The notes below the pieces were generated by a model. It saw nothing but the letters and a program-made list of their open reading frames with translations, made no database searches and was not told where the DNA came from. This document shows, piece after piece, positions 10,923 to 21,249 of a DNA stretch of 64,000 nucleotides. The DNA is from Prionace glauca. Taxonomy: Eukaryota; Chordata; Chondrichthyes; Carcharhiniformes; Carcharhinidae. The stretch lies in NCBI GenBank assembly GCA_037974335.1, contig CM075760.1:15866059-15930058 (forward strand). Direction: 5' to 3'. Made by a program: the position numbers and the translations under genes. Every line of letters begins with the position of its first letter. The stretch's first letter is position 1.

Positions 10923-11261
10923 GCCCGAGAGAGAATTCAACAACTTGCATCATAACCTGAAGGTCAATACCTGATTTAAATATGATATTAACAACAGTGG
11001 TCAGAACCAAACCATATTTTTTTTAAAGTAACAAAGAAAGCATTTAACAGTACAATTTAACAAACTTACCGATATTAAGTGAGCTTTTCACAGACTTTCT
11101 ATTTATTGTAGTTTCAGCAAGTACAACACTGGATATATTACCCGTTTTAACATTTCTGATAGATTGTGTTATATAAACATTTGCCTAAATTTTAAATTAG
11201 AACAAAACTAATGGTCCATTTGAAGTGAATATTGAGCGGCAGTACTGAACAAAGTGAGCGC
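10923..11261. other. VH-D1 spacer
   Basis: AT-rich intersegmental DNA between the VH and D1 recombination signals. It contains nothing else I can identify. Confidence 0.6.
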
Positions 11262-11289
11262 AGTTTTTGTCCGGGCCTGTGTCACTGTG
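11262..11289 (-). promoter_or_regulatory. D1 5' 12-RSS
   Basis: In complement orientation: nonamer 'agtttttgt' (11262-11270), 12-nt spacer 'ccgggcctgtgt' and a perfect heptamer 'cactgtg' (11283-11289). This signal is positioned to join with the VH 23-RSS. Confidence 0.92.
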
Positions 11290-11304
11290 ATACAACAGTG
11301 GGTT
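11290..11304 (+). other. IgH D1 segment
   Basis: A 15-nt diversity segment, 'atacaacagtgggtt', between a 12-RSS and a 22/23-type RSS. Its three frames read I-Q-Q-W-V, Y-N-S-G and T-T-V-G, all without stops, so it is usable in every frame. A 12/23 arrangement around D1 is what is known for shark heavy-chain clusters. Confidence 0.9.
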
Positions 11305-11342
11305 CACAATGCTTAGCAAAGCGACATCCTCATACAAAAACC
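11305..11342 (+). promoter_or_regulatory. D1 3' 22-bp-spacer RSS
   Basis: Heptamer 'cacaatg' (11305-11311), a 22-nt spacer and a perfect nonamer 'acaaaaacc' (11334-11342). It acts as the 23-type partner for the 12-RSS of D2. Confidence 0.88.
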
Positions 11343-11648
11343 TCAGAGAAGGACTTTGCTTAAATTTGTGTTCAATGCCACTACCGAACGCCAGACTAAA
11401 TGACCGTTCAACAAAATAATAAGTAGAAGGAGCATTTTTTAAGATATAAAATGCTCCAATTTTATTGTTATTGATTTACATGCTGAATGTGCACAGTGAG
11501 TGTAAAAGATTCTAACTCCCTTTATCAATACAATGACAAAAAAAACAATGAAATATCTCACTGACCTATTCTTAACGAGATGGACACAGGCTTTTGAAAT
11601 ACCAATGACATGAATTATCTATATATTTTACAGTTAATAGTCTGCCTC
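11343..11648. other. D1-D2 spacer
   Basis: AT-rich spacer with no other recognisable element. Confidence 0.6.
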
Positions 11649-11676
11649 AGTATTTGTCATGCTGTGTCTCACTGTG
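11649..11676 (-). promoter_or_regulatory. D2 5' 12-RSS
   Basis: In complement orientation: nonamer 'agtatttgt' (one mismatch to the D1 version), 12-nt spacer 'catgctgtgtct' and a perfect heptamer 'cactgtg' (11670-11676). Confidence 0.92.
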
Positions 11677-11688
11677 ATACCTGAATGG
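11677..11688 (+). other. IgH D2 segment
   Basis: A 12-nt diversity segment, 'atacctgaatgg', with 12-bp-spacer signals on both sides. Frames read I-P-E-W, Y-L-N and one with a stop (T-stop). The 12/12 flanks force it to join a 22/23-type signal on each side, that is D1 (or VH) upstream and JH downstream. Confidence 0.9.
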
Positions 11689-11716
11689 CACAGCAGTCAC
11701 TGTCAATACAAAAACC
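11689..11716 (+). promoter_or_regulatory. D2 3' 12-RSS
   Basis: Heptamer 'cacagca' (last base differs from consensus), 12-nt spacer 'gtcactgtcaat' and a perfect nonamer 'acaaaaacc' (11708-11716). Confidence 0.9.
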
Positions 11717-12034
11717 CCTCAGCACTGATTTATTGAAGCTGGATTAGTGTCACTTTTAACTTCCAACTTTAATTACAGTACAATATTATTTATGTCCAGC
11801 ACTGACAGAAATGAAAATGAAAAATCTTGATAATGACTCAATTAGCAGTTGGTGTTTTCAACAACATGTTCATGTGCTATTCTGAAAAAATATAAAACGT
11901 TAGGGTAATTTATGAATGGCAAATGATATCCAGAAATACAATTATAATTTAATGAACATTAATTGACTTTGCTTTTCCTCTGGTTTGTGGATATTTAAAA
12001 GAATGATGGTTTTGTGTCTATTTTTTGCAGTGAA
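11717..12034. other. D2-JH spacer
   Basis: AT-rich spacer with no other recognisable element. Confidence 0.6.
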
Positions 12035-12073
12035 GGTTATTTTATGACACAACCCAGGGAATATGACACTGTG
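12035..12073 (-). promoter_or_regulatory. JH 5' 23-RSS
   Basis: In complement orientation: nonamer 'ggttatttt' (7 of 9 match GGTTTTTGT), an exact 23-nt spacer (12044-12066) and a perfect heptamer 'cactgtg' (12067-12073). The weak nonamer is offset by the perfect heptamer and correct spacing. Confidence 0.88.
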
Positions 12074-12121
12074 ACTACTACGACTACTGGGGACAAGGAA
12101 CCATGGTGACGGTGACTACAG
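12074..12121 (+). CDS. IgH JH segment
   Basis: The joining segment reads Y-D-Y-W-G-Q-G-T-M-V-T-V-T-T, with the diagnostic heavy-chain W-G-x-G motif that forms the J-region beta-bulge. It ends with a single phase-1 base G before the donor 'gtaaga' at 12122. That base completes an alanine codon with the first two bases of CH1 (23487). It is the only JH seen in the window. Confidence 0.95.
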
Positions 12122-15100
12122 GTAAGAACCATGCACTTATTGAGTAACTGGTTTATGCCTGCCTTTGCTTGTTACATTTGTCTACACTAATAATCCATTT
12201 GGTAACATAAATGTGCGTTCGGTGGATTTTGGATTGTAAATTGTTGCAATGTTTCCTGTGATTCTGCTGCAAAGGGGTTTTAGAATTCCGCTGTTCCTTG
12301 GCAATAGGTGCTGCTGAGGGATTCAATTCCAAGTTGTTGTGATTTTGTGTTTACCTGTTGACGCTACTGTGTGGTTGTTACTTTAAAAGCCGAATGTCTG
12401 TTAAACAGTTCAGCCTTTCTGCGGTGTTTAATCTCGGATCTAGTGGCTGCGTGTTGTATTATCTACTACACAAGTATTTGAAATCTAACCCAATATTTTA
12501 AAAAAGTTCTAAAATGTCTATATTTATCCAGTGAAAATGTTCCACTCACTCACAGTGCTGGTGCTGCTGTGCAATGTTTTCTGGTTATTGTAAACATTAA
12601 TTATTTTGGTGATGGGCGAATTGGCTGGAATTTATTTTAAGCTTTTCTGTCAATGTTACGTTTGATTCTGTTGTAAGTGTTTGTAGAATGTGCTGCCTCT
12701 GCCTGAAGCGGGGTTCAGTCTCTCAGTGATGCGTTTTTTTTTCTGGTGAGGAGATTATGTATCTGGGTGACTTTAAATACGTAAAATTTGTGAAATAATT
12801 TGGTATTTCTGCATTTTTTGAACTGAGTGACACTGAGCTGTTACACGTTTTGTGATTGAATATCAGCATTCTGCGGGTTCGCAACTGCTTAACGCATGAT
12901 GCAAGCAGAAAACAGACAGGCTTTATTGTATTTGTATGTTTAAAATCTTAGGTGATAACAGTTTACACCATTCGTTTAGAAGATAGTTTGTCGCTGCAGT
13001 GACAATTTGGAATACCTGCAATGTTTAACCTCGGTGGCATTTCATGGTTGGAACTTTTATCATCCAAATGTTTAAATATGTTTGAAATGTGACCCAATAT
13101 AAATAAAATGTGATAAAGTTGTTATACTAATTTGTTGGACATATTGCACGTCCTCGAAATGCTATTAGTGTTATCCCAGATTTCTGTTTAGTTTAATAAT
13201 TGGTTAAAAGCTGGTTTGCTAGATTCGATATTGAGATTTTTCTTGCAATGTTACATTTGATTCCGTTGAATGGACAATTGAGCTGTTTTTTCTGTGAAAC
13301 GGATTCATTCCCTCACTAATGTGTTTTGTTGTGTTTCTGCAGTCACTGCGAATGTTTAAAATTTGTGAAATGGTTTGGCTTTGTGGTATTTTTTCTGTGT
13401 TGTTTAAATAGTGTTTTAACGGTGCCGTTAAGACTTAGACGTTTTCTGGTTGACCGCAAACAATCTTTGAGTTTGAAAATCGTTATAGGGAGAAAACAAG
13501 CAGGTTTGGGGACAAGAAAAAACTAAAAGATATCACAACATTTTTATAAATTTTAGCTAACACACAAATTCAAGTTAAGTCATGACTTACAACGCTCAGT
13601 CGGACACTAAGTCTTTGCTGCAATCACAAAATTCTCATGAACAAGTTTTATAGTAAAAAAAATATACGTCAAACAATTATTAATCAGTAATATAACTCCA
13701 GATTCACCTCAGATTATTTTATGTGAATAATTTAGCAACAATCCCCTTTAATAGTTCCGTTGTGCTTTTTCACACAATTAACATGACAAGAACATTTTCC
13801 AGACTGGAAATATTTTGTGGCAATTCCAGAAGCTATTTCAATGATAACCTGCTGTTTTCACGGCCGCGCTCAGTTGAACAAGATACTTTGCATTAATCGG
13901 TATATCCCAGACTAAGTTCTCATTCACTGGACTTCGAGTTATGCAGAAGAAGACGCTGCTTTTTGACAATTTTTGTATCGGAGTATTACATTTTTTTATG
14001 CAGTTGCAACTAGATTATTCCTTCCGAGTTTTTTTTTCAATTAGATATCGAGATAATTAATTACTAATCTCATCTCAAAATTTGTGAAATGGTTTGGCGT
14101 TTCTCAATTCTTTTTGCATTGTTTCAACTCAGTGATACTGAGCAGTTCTGGCTAAATGAAAATAAAACTACGTTTGAATATTTGGTAGGGATAAAGCAAA
14201 AAAAGCTTTCGGAAAAAGAATATATATGTTAGGGCATGTTATTCATGTTAACTGATGCTGACATGTTAAACTAAATCATGAATTACAATTCACTGTCTCT
14301 CTGTTAGGGACAATACACTACCCTGAATCTGTTATATTTGATGTGCTCATTTTCAGAAAAAAATATACATTTTTGCCCAGTTTTTGGGATTTGAGACAGA
14401 CAGGGAGATTTTAAAAAGGCAAAGGCAGTTTTAAAATGAACATCAGGTTTTTTTTTATTGTTTATTTTTGTTGTCGAATTTGACCTTTGATCAATTAGAA
14501 TAAAGCAGTTTGTACAAATTTGACAGAGTGAACAGAGTTTTCTGACAGATGGAATTCACTGACACTCAAGCAAAATTGTTCATATGATTGTGTTTGAGTT
14601 GTAGTAAATTATCAACGGGAACTGGCTAGAGATTGACAAATAAATGCTTGAAATGCAAAAAGATTAATTTATATAAAAATGTTATGATATTATAAAAATG
14701 ATATTAGCTTTGCAGTTAATAATAACATCATGTCTCCAATTACTGCTGAACACAGGATAGAATTATGTGAAGAATAAATGATAGAATAGAAGAATCGACT
14801 CTATCTGAATATTATAATGAAGAAAAACTTATATTCTGCATCATGTTATAGTGTGACAGAGGATTTGAATCAATTGTCCTCTTTGTGTTTGCACGGTTTA
14901 ATTCAGATTTTCTTTAATTAAACAATGTGTTCAGTTATTCAGTTATGTGGATGATCTAAATTACTATATCTAGGAAGCAGTATTATTGATTTCAAACTGC
15001 CAGGCCATTACAGTCTATCCAAACTCAGAGGTTTGCATTTTGTAGGTCATAATAAATTAATTGTAGTGAAAATAAAGTATGACAATGTGATTAAATTGAA

Positions 15101-15870
15101 GTAAATGAATGGCAGATGTAAAAGTTTCCATTCAGTATGTTAATTATTGTTTAACATTGTCTAAGATTGAATTGTTACTTAATTATTTACCAATGTTGGA
15201 GGGAGAAGCACGTTTGGCATGATTGCAAACCCATTTTATTACTGAGTTCAAAACAGCTGACAGGAGAAATAACTGCCAATTAACAAGAACTTAAAATATA
15301 ATATTCGTGCTGATTAATTAAAAATAAAAAAAATTAAATATTACACTGGCGTGCAAAATACAATCCGTTTTAGAGAGTATTTAATTGTATCGAAAATGAA
15401 TTCAGAAACAAAACCTTTATTTCATCAGCTATGATCAGCTCGATAAAATGTTTTTCCTTGATTTTTTTTTGTTGGCAATGATTTTCAAAGCAAATGTTTA
15501 TTGGTTTGCTGACTTCTTACCGTGTCACTCTATCTCTCTTATGGACATTGTTATTGTGTCACTGTATCTCTGCTGGGGACATTGAACAATTACTGTGTCA
15601 CTGCATCTCTGTTAGGGACATTGGACTATCCTGAATCTCTTATTTTTGATTGTTCATTTTCAGCGAAATGACATTTTTTACATTGTTTTATAGGAGTGAG
15701 ATAGTTACATAATTAAAAGTCGAGAGGAGTTCTGAAATCAATAAAATAGGTTATTAATGTTCTATTCTGAGTTGAACATTGATCAATTCGTCTGAATGAA
15801 ATTGATAGATTGAAAAAACTTCTATCTGCTGGGCACTCAACTGTTTCACCGTTTGTGGCAGTTTGACTTG
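12122..15870 (+). other. Proximal JH-CH1 intron, AT-rich, with internal duplications
   Basis: No gene is seen. The motif 'aaatttgtgaaat.gtttgg' recurs near 12785, 13355 and 14080, and 'caatgttac.tttgattc.gttg' recurs near 12653 and 13246, which indicates eroded tandem duplications of several hundred bases. A second pair is 14300-14500 and 15600-15790, sharing 'ctctgttagggacaat/att', 'cctgaatct.ttat.tttga' and 'tgatcaatt'. This is where the heavy-chain intron enhancer would lie in other vertebrates, but I can point to no specific enhancer motif. Confidence 0.55.
15520..15635 (+). repeat. Three ~40-bp tandem units in the JH-CH1 intron
   Basis: 'gtgtcactctatctctctta', 'gtgtcactgtatctctgctg' and 'gtgtcactgcatctctgtta', each followed by 'ggacatt', repeat at about 35-44 bp. 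A single related unit is at 14300-14325. Confidence 0.7.
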
Positions 15871-15884
15871 ATATTTGACTCGGC

Positions 15885-17146
15885 ATCTATGAGGATGTGT
15901 CTAGGGCAGTGGATAGAGGAGAGCCGGTGGATGTGGTCTTTCTAGATTTTCAGAAGGCGTTTGACAAAGTACCTCACAAGAGGTTATTGCAGAAGGTTGA
16001 GGGACATGGAGTTGGGGGTAGGGTGTTAGCGTGGATAGAGGATTGGTTGTCAAATAGGAGGCAGAGAGTGGGGGTCAACGGGTGCTATTCAGATTGGCGG
16101 ATGGTGACCAGTGGAGTGCCCCAGGGGTCGGTGCTGGGGCCTCAGCTTTTTACATTTATATATATGATCTGGAGGAGGGAACCGAGTGTAGGGTGTCGAA
16201 ATTTGCTGATGACACCAAGATTGGGGGAATGGCAAATTGTGCGGGGGTGTGGAGAGTCTGCAGAACGATCTAGATAGGCTGGGCGAATGGGCCAGGAAAT
16301 GGCAAATAGAATTTAATGTTGGCAAGTGTGAGGTGGAATAATTCCTACCACTTTGGTAGGAATAATGGTAGGAAGGACTATTACTTACGTGGCGAAAAAC
16401 TGCAGCAGGCGACGGTGCAGAGGGACCTAGGGGTCCTTGTGCATGAGTCGCAAAAACCCAGCTTGCAGGTGCAGCAGGTGGTCAGGAAGGCGAATGGGAT
16501 GCTGGCCTTCATAGCGAGGGGGGTTGAATATAAAAGTAGGGAGGTCTTGCTGCAGCTGTATAGGACATTGGTGAGGCCGCAGCTGGAGTACTGTGTGCAG
16601 TTTTGGGCGCCGCAACTGCGCAAAGATATTTTGGCCTTGGAGGGAGTGCAGAGGAGGTTTACTAGGCTGATACCGGAGTTGAGGGGGTTGAGCTATGAGG
16701 AGAGGCTGAATAAATTAGGTTTGTACTCGTTAGAGTTGAGAAGAATGAGGGGAGATCTCATTGAGACGTATAAGATGATGAATGGGATGGATAGGATAGA
16801 GGTGGAGAGACTCTTCCCGCTCAGAAAGGATAGTAGGACGAGTGGGCACAGCCTCAAGATAAAGGGGGGGCGGTTTAGAACGGAGTTGAGGAGAAACGTC
16901 TTCACTCAAAGGGTGGTGAATCTCTGGAATTCTCTGCCCGTTGAAGTGGTGGAGGCTGCCTCGCTAAATATTTTTATATTTAGCGGGTTGATGGGTTTTT
17001 GATAAGAGAGGGGATTAAGGGTTATGGGGAGAGGGCGGGGAAGTGGAACTGAGCCACGACAGATCAGCCATGATCTTATTGAATGGCGGGGCAGGCTCGA
17101 AGGGCTAGATGGCCTACTCCTGTTCCTATTTCTTATGTTCTTATGA
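15885..17146 (+). mobile_element. CR1-type LINE, 5'-truncated ORF2
   Basis: The copy covers the later reverse-transcriptase domain and the tail: VDVVFLDFQKAFDKVPHKR, then GVPQGSVLGPQLF, an ADDTKIGG-like stretch, [32 protein letters not shown] and FFTQRVVNLWNSLPVEVVEA (one residue altered here). It ends in the 'ttcttatgttcttatg' tail at about 17125-17146. Frameshifts divide the frame into pieces. The same subfamily is at 30690-31515 and 55285-56445. Confidence 0.9.
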
Positions 17147-17149
17147 GTG

Positions 17150-17250
17150 ATGCAACATGTGTCAGCCATGATCTTATTGAATGGTGGGGCAGGTTCGAAG
17201 GGCTAGATGGCCGACTCCTGCTCCTATTTCTTATGTTATGTTAAAGCATA
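17150..17250 (+). mobile_element. Second CR1 tail
   Basis: A second copy of only the last 100 bp of the element follows at once: 'cagccatgatcttattgaat' to 'ttcttatgttatgttaa'. It is a separate insertion or a tail duplication. Confidence 0.75.
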
Positions 17251-17489
17251 TTGTGACCATCAGAAACAGGAGAAAGTTCAGGCTGTAGAGGGAGAATTGG
17301 ATGATTTTTAAGCAGTGATGTACCGGCTTTGGGAATGTTCGATGAACAAATGCAAAATGAGATTTACTATATCGTGCTCCGTAATACAGCAGTCCCTGAC
17401 CTATTCAGTATGAAACTTCACGGGGCAAATTCATTTACATCTTATGTTTAATCTTTTAAAGACATTTTAGAGTTATTTGCTCAGCTAGA

Positions 17490-17840
17490 ATTTTTAATCT
17501 TCCCTAACTGTTCTTTCACAAAGTATTGATATGAAGCATCCTTGAATAACTGCAGTCCATATGCTGCAGGCATCCGCCCTGCTGTTAGGCAGGGAGTTCC
17601 AGGATTTTGACCCAGTGACTATGAATGAACCGAGATATTGTTTCAAGTCAGGTTGACGTGTGTTTTGAAGTGGAGCTTGCAGGTTACAGTGCTCATACCT
17701 GGCTGCTGCCCTTGTCCTGTTAGGATGTAAAGACAGAGGGTTTGGACAGTGTATTCTTCGGAGCCTTGGTGAGTTGTTGCAGTGCATAATACACACTGCT
17801 GACACTGCTTGTTCGTGATGGAGAGAGTGAATAGGGTAAA
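17490..17840 (-). mobile_element. Non-CR1 LINE 3' end, degenerate
   Basis: The minus strand reads '...FIVTGSKSWNSLPNS', the conserved end of a shark LINE family whose other strand-oriented parts lie at 8000-8535 and 45590-46050. Flanking it, 17280-17460 contains relics of the ~70-bp repeat seen at 4690-5165. Confidence 0.6.
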
Positions 17841-17879
17841 TGAGGGGGCGGATACACTTTACCTCATTTAGACACTCTC

Positions 17880-18235
17880 CTTTTCACATAAACACACACT
17901 CAATCACACACAGAATCTCACACAGACTCTCCACACACACACACACTTTCAAGAAGAGACACACCGTCAAACACAAATAATAACTCTTCAAACACACATT
18001 TTTTCTCTCTCACACATACACATCATCTCACACACCCTTTCTCTCACGCACACTCTCCCCTCTTGCACTCACAGCCCACTGTCTCACAGACGTGCAAACG
18101 CAATCTATCACACACAGACACTGTAACACACACATTCTCTCTCTCTGACTCTGTCTGTCTGTCTGCCTCTCTCTCTCTCTCTCTCTCACTCACACACACA
18201 CATACACACACCCTCTTACAAATTTCCATCTCATA
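17880..18235. repeat. CA- and CT-rich microsatellites
   Basis: Interrupted (CA)n, (TC)n and TCTG runs, including 'ctctctctctctctctctct' near 18170. Short open frames across it are low-complexity artefacts. Confidence 0.9.
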
Positions 18236-18262
18236 TACGTCAGAGTGGCTGTCCTTGATATC

Positions 18263-18580
18263 ATAGAATAGAATCCTAGGATCCTACCCTGCAGAAGGAG
18301 GCCATTCAGCCCATCGAGTCTATACCAACACCAATCCCGCCAAAGCCTATCCCCATAACCACATGCATTCACTAGACCCCCCTGACTCTAAGGGGCAATT
18401 TAGCATGGTCAATCCATCGAACCCGCACATCTTTGGATTGTGGGAGGAAACAGGAGCACGCGAAGGAAACCCAAGCAAACACGGGGTGAACATGCAAACT
18501 CCACACAGACAGTGACCCAAATCGGGATTCGAACTGTGAGGCAACAGCGGTAATCACTGTGCCACCTTGTCATCACACCT
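18263..18580 (-). repeat. tRNA-derived SINE, minus strand
   Basis: The complete complement pattern: tail 'atagaatcctaggatcc', 'aaggaggccattcagcccat', 'aaggggcaatttagcatgg', 'gtgggaggaaacaggagc', 'cgggattcgaactgtgagg' (the complement of the B box) and 'cactgtgccacc' at the head. Confidence 0.85.
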
Positions 18581-18870
18581 CTCCTCAACACCGCCCCCAC
18601 CCCCACCCCACCCCCCACCCTCCCCCGGTAACATTTGATTGAGGGTGGGATCGAAGTGCCCGAGTAATACTCAAATGAATAAGAATCGGCGGGAAATTCT
18701 TCTCTGCAGTCATTCTTAGTACAAAGCAGGATAGGAATGGTTGTTGGAGGTCATCATCTAAGTTCATCTAAGTTGAGAAATCAGTGCAGGAGTTCGGCAG
18801 GGGACTGTTCTGGGACCAACAATCTTCTATTGCTTCATCAATGACACATTCCATCCAACATGAGGTCATA

Positions 18871-19215
18871 GGGCGGCACGGTAGCACAGTGGTTAGCACT
18901 GCTGCTTCACAGCTCCAGGGTCCTGGGTTCGATTCCCGGCTCGGGTCACTGCCTGTGTGGAGTTTGCACATTCTCCTCGTGTCTGCGTGGGTTTTCTCCG
19001 GGTGCTCCGGTTTCCTCCCACAGTCCAAAGATGTGCGGGTTAGGTTCATTGGCTATGCTAAAATTGCCCCTTAGTGTCCTGGGATGTGTAGGTTAGAGGG
19101 ATTAGCAGGTAAATGTGTAGGGATATGGGGATAGGGTCCGGGTGGGATTGTGTTCGGTGCAGACTCGATGGGCCGAAGGGCCTGTTTCTGCACTGTAGGG
19201 TCCTATTCTAAAAGT
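18871..19215 (+). repeat. tRNA-derived SINE, best-preserved copy
   Basis: The head 'gggcggcacggtagcacagtg' contains an A box-like motif (tagcacagtgg), and 'gggttcgattcccgg' is a good pol III B box. It continues through 'ggtttcctcccacagtccaa' and 'aaattgccccttagtgtcc' to 'cgatgggccgaagggcctg' and 'ctgcactgtagggtcctattct'. It is the reference copy for the other SINEs listed here and resembles the tRNA-derived SINEs widespread in elasmobranchs. Confidence 0.9.
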
Positions 19216-19536
19216 AGGGGTTTCCATGTGTTACACCGGACACAAAGACACAATCAATAAGAAGGGATCTGGCTGAGACTAAGTCCGCCTGGCTCCCCAA
19301 TACTGGTGTAAACTTGGTGTTTGATTGTTGTGTGACCCTAGTTTTGCTGGAAGCTTCCCTTCCAGCTCCCTCAGTCTGTCTATTTGTTCACTGATCCGTG
19401 TTTCTGAAAGAAAGGCCCCGACATTAAAGCAGCTGCCCGGTGATCTACACTGATTCCTGACTTTACACAGCCCTGTTACTGAAAGCTGATCAATGGAGAG
19501 AATCAGGAAAAGATCGATGGAGAGGGAGAGGAGGAG

Positions 19537-21190
19537 GTGGCTCACTGACTCTCTCACCCTCACCCACACTGACTCACTCACCCTCAATCTCTCATCCTCA
19601 CTCAAATAACTTCACTCACTCACCCTCACTTACCACCTTCTCTCGCTGGCACACTCTCATTCACTCACCCTCAATCACTCATGCGCACTCAAAATCTTCA
19701 ATCACTCTCCCTATCTTATCTACCTTTTCTCGTTGACGCACTCTCCCTCACTCACTCTCCCTCACTCACTCTCCCTCACTCACTGTCCATCCCTCACTCA
19801 CTGTCCCTCCCTCACTCACTGTCTCTTCCTCACTCTCTCTCTCTCCCTCACTCTCTCTCTCTCCCTCACTCTCTCTCTCCCTCACTCAATCTCTCTCCCT
19901 CATTCACTCTCTCTCCTTCACTCACTCAATCTCACTCACTCAAACTCACAAAGTCACCCTCAGAATCTCAATGGCGTTCATTCACCCTGAGTCACTCGCC
20001 CTCACCCTCTCACTCACTCACAATCACTCACACATTCACTCACTCACTCTCATCTATCCTCACTCACTCACCCACACTCATTCACACACCCTCATTCAAC
20101 CTCATTCGTTCAAGCTCAATCACACACCATGACTCACACCCTCACACTGTCACTTACTCACATTTGCTCACTTACCCCCATTCACTCACTCTCACACCCC
20201 CACTCACTTCCCCACATTCACTCATTTACACTCACTCACCCTCACACACCCTCAATCACTCACCCTCATTCAGTCACTGTCTCTCAGCCACCTACACTCA
20301 CATGCCATCACTCACTAAACCTCAATCACACAGAGCCTCAGTCACTCACCAACATTCATTCACTCATTCCACTAATCCACACTCATTCACCCAGTCTCAC
20401 TCTGCTATTCACTCACTCTGACTCACTCACCCCACTTACCCACCCTCAATCATCCAAACTCACTCACTCACCGCACTTACCCACGCTCACTTATCCAGTC
20501 TCACTCACTCTCACTCTCCCACCTACCCACCCTCACTCACCCAGATTCACCACCACAGACTCAAGCTCAATGACCGCTCTCACTCTCTCTCCCTCTCACT
20601 TATGCCACCTCACCCGTTCAAACTCACTCACTCATGCATCTACATACACTCACACACCCTCACATAATCGGTATCACTCAACTTCACGCCCCCTAACTCA
20701 CAGATCCTCAATCACTCATCCTCCCTCAAACACCTTCATTCACTCACTCAACCATCCGCATTCATTCTCGATCACATACTTTCACACACCACCCTCAGTA
20801 ACACACCCTGACTCTCTCTCACTCACTCTTCCCCTCACGTATTCAGTCACATTCACTCCCTCACCCTCGTTCACTCACGCTCACTCACCCACCTCCACTA
20901 ACCTTCACACATCCTCACTCACTAACACTCATTCATTCATTCTCGCTCACCGACACTCACTCACCCACCTTCACTCACACATTCAGCCAGCTTCACTCAC
21001 CTACCCTCACTCACATACCCTCTTGTACTCACGGTCTCTCATCCTCACCCACACTTGCTCACCCTCAATCACTCATCCTCACTCAAAGAATCTCACTTAA
21101 TCACCTTCCGCAATCACACACCATCACTCATCCACTCTCACTCATTCAATCACCCTCCCTCACGCACTCACATTCTCTCACTCAGTGAAT
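19537..21190. repeat. 1.65-kb CTCA/CACT minisatellite in the JH-CH1 intron
   Basis: Nearly uninterrupted 'ctcactcaccctcactcact' type sequence, with 4-bp periodicity, drifting from CTCC-rich (about 19740-19930) to CTCA and CACA-rich. The plus strand is almost free of G. Long open frames (for example 19681-20421 and 20129-21100) arise only because the repeat lacks stop codons; the translations are Ser/His/Leu repeats. Confidence 0.92.
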
Positions 21191-21249
21191 CTGTGTGGGG
21201 AGGGTCTGCAACGGGACAGAAGAAAGATCTCAAGCGGTAGTTTGGTGTT

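Noticed and set aside
10884-10955. Read-through of the VH open frame beyond the V exon
   Set aside because: It crosses the heptamer and nonamer of the RSS; the coding V segment ends at 10883 in germline.
18590-18625. Plus-strand C-rich run considered as an i-motif/G-quadruplex regulator
   Set aside because: A short homopolymer-like run at the end of a SINE with no nearby promoter; it does not rise above simple-sequence background.
19681-21100. Long plus-strand open frames (246 and 323 codons) rich in Ser, His, Leu and Pro
   Set aside because: They are translations of the CTCA minisatellite, open in several frames because the repeat lacks stop codons; there is no start context or domain.
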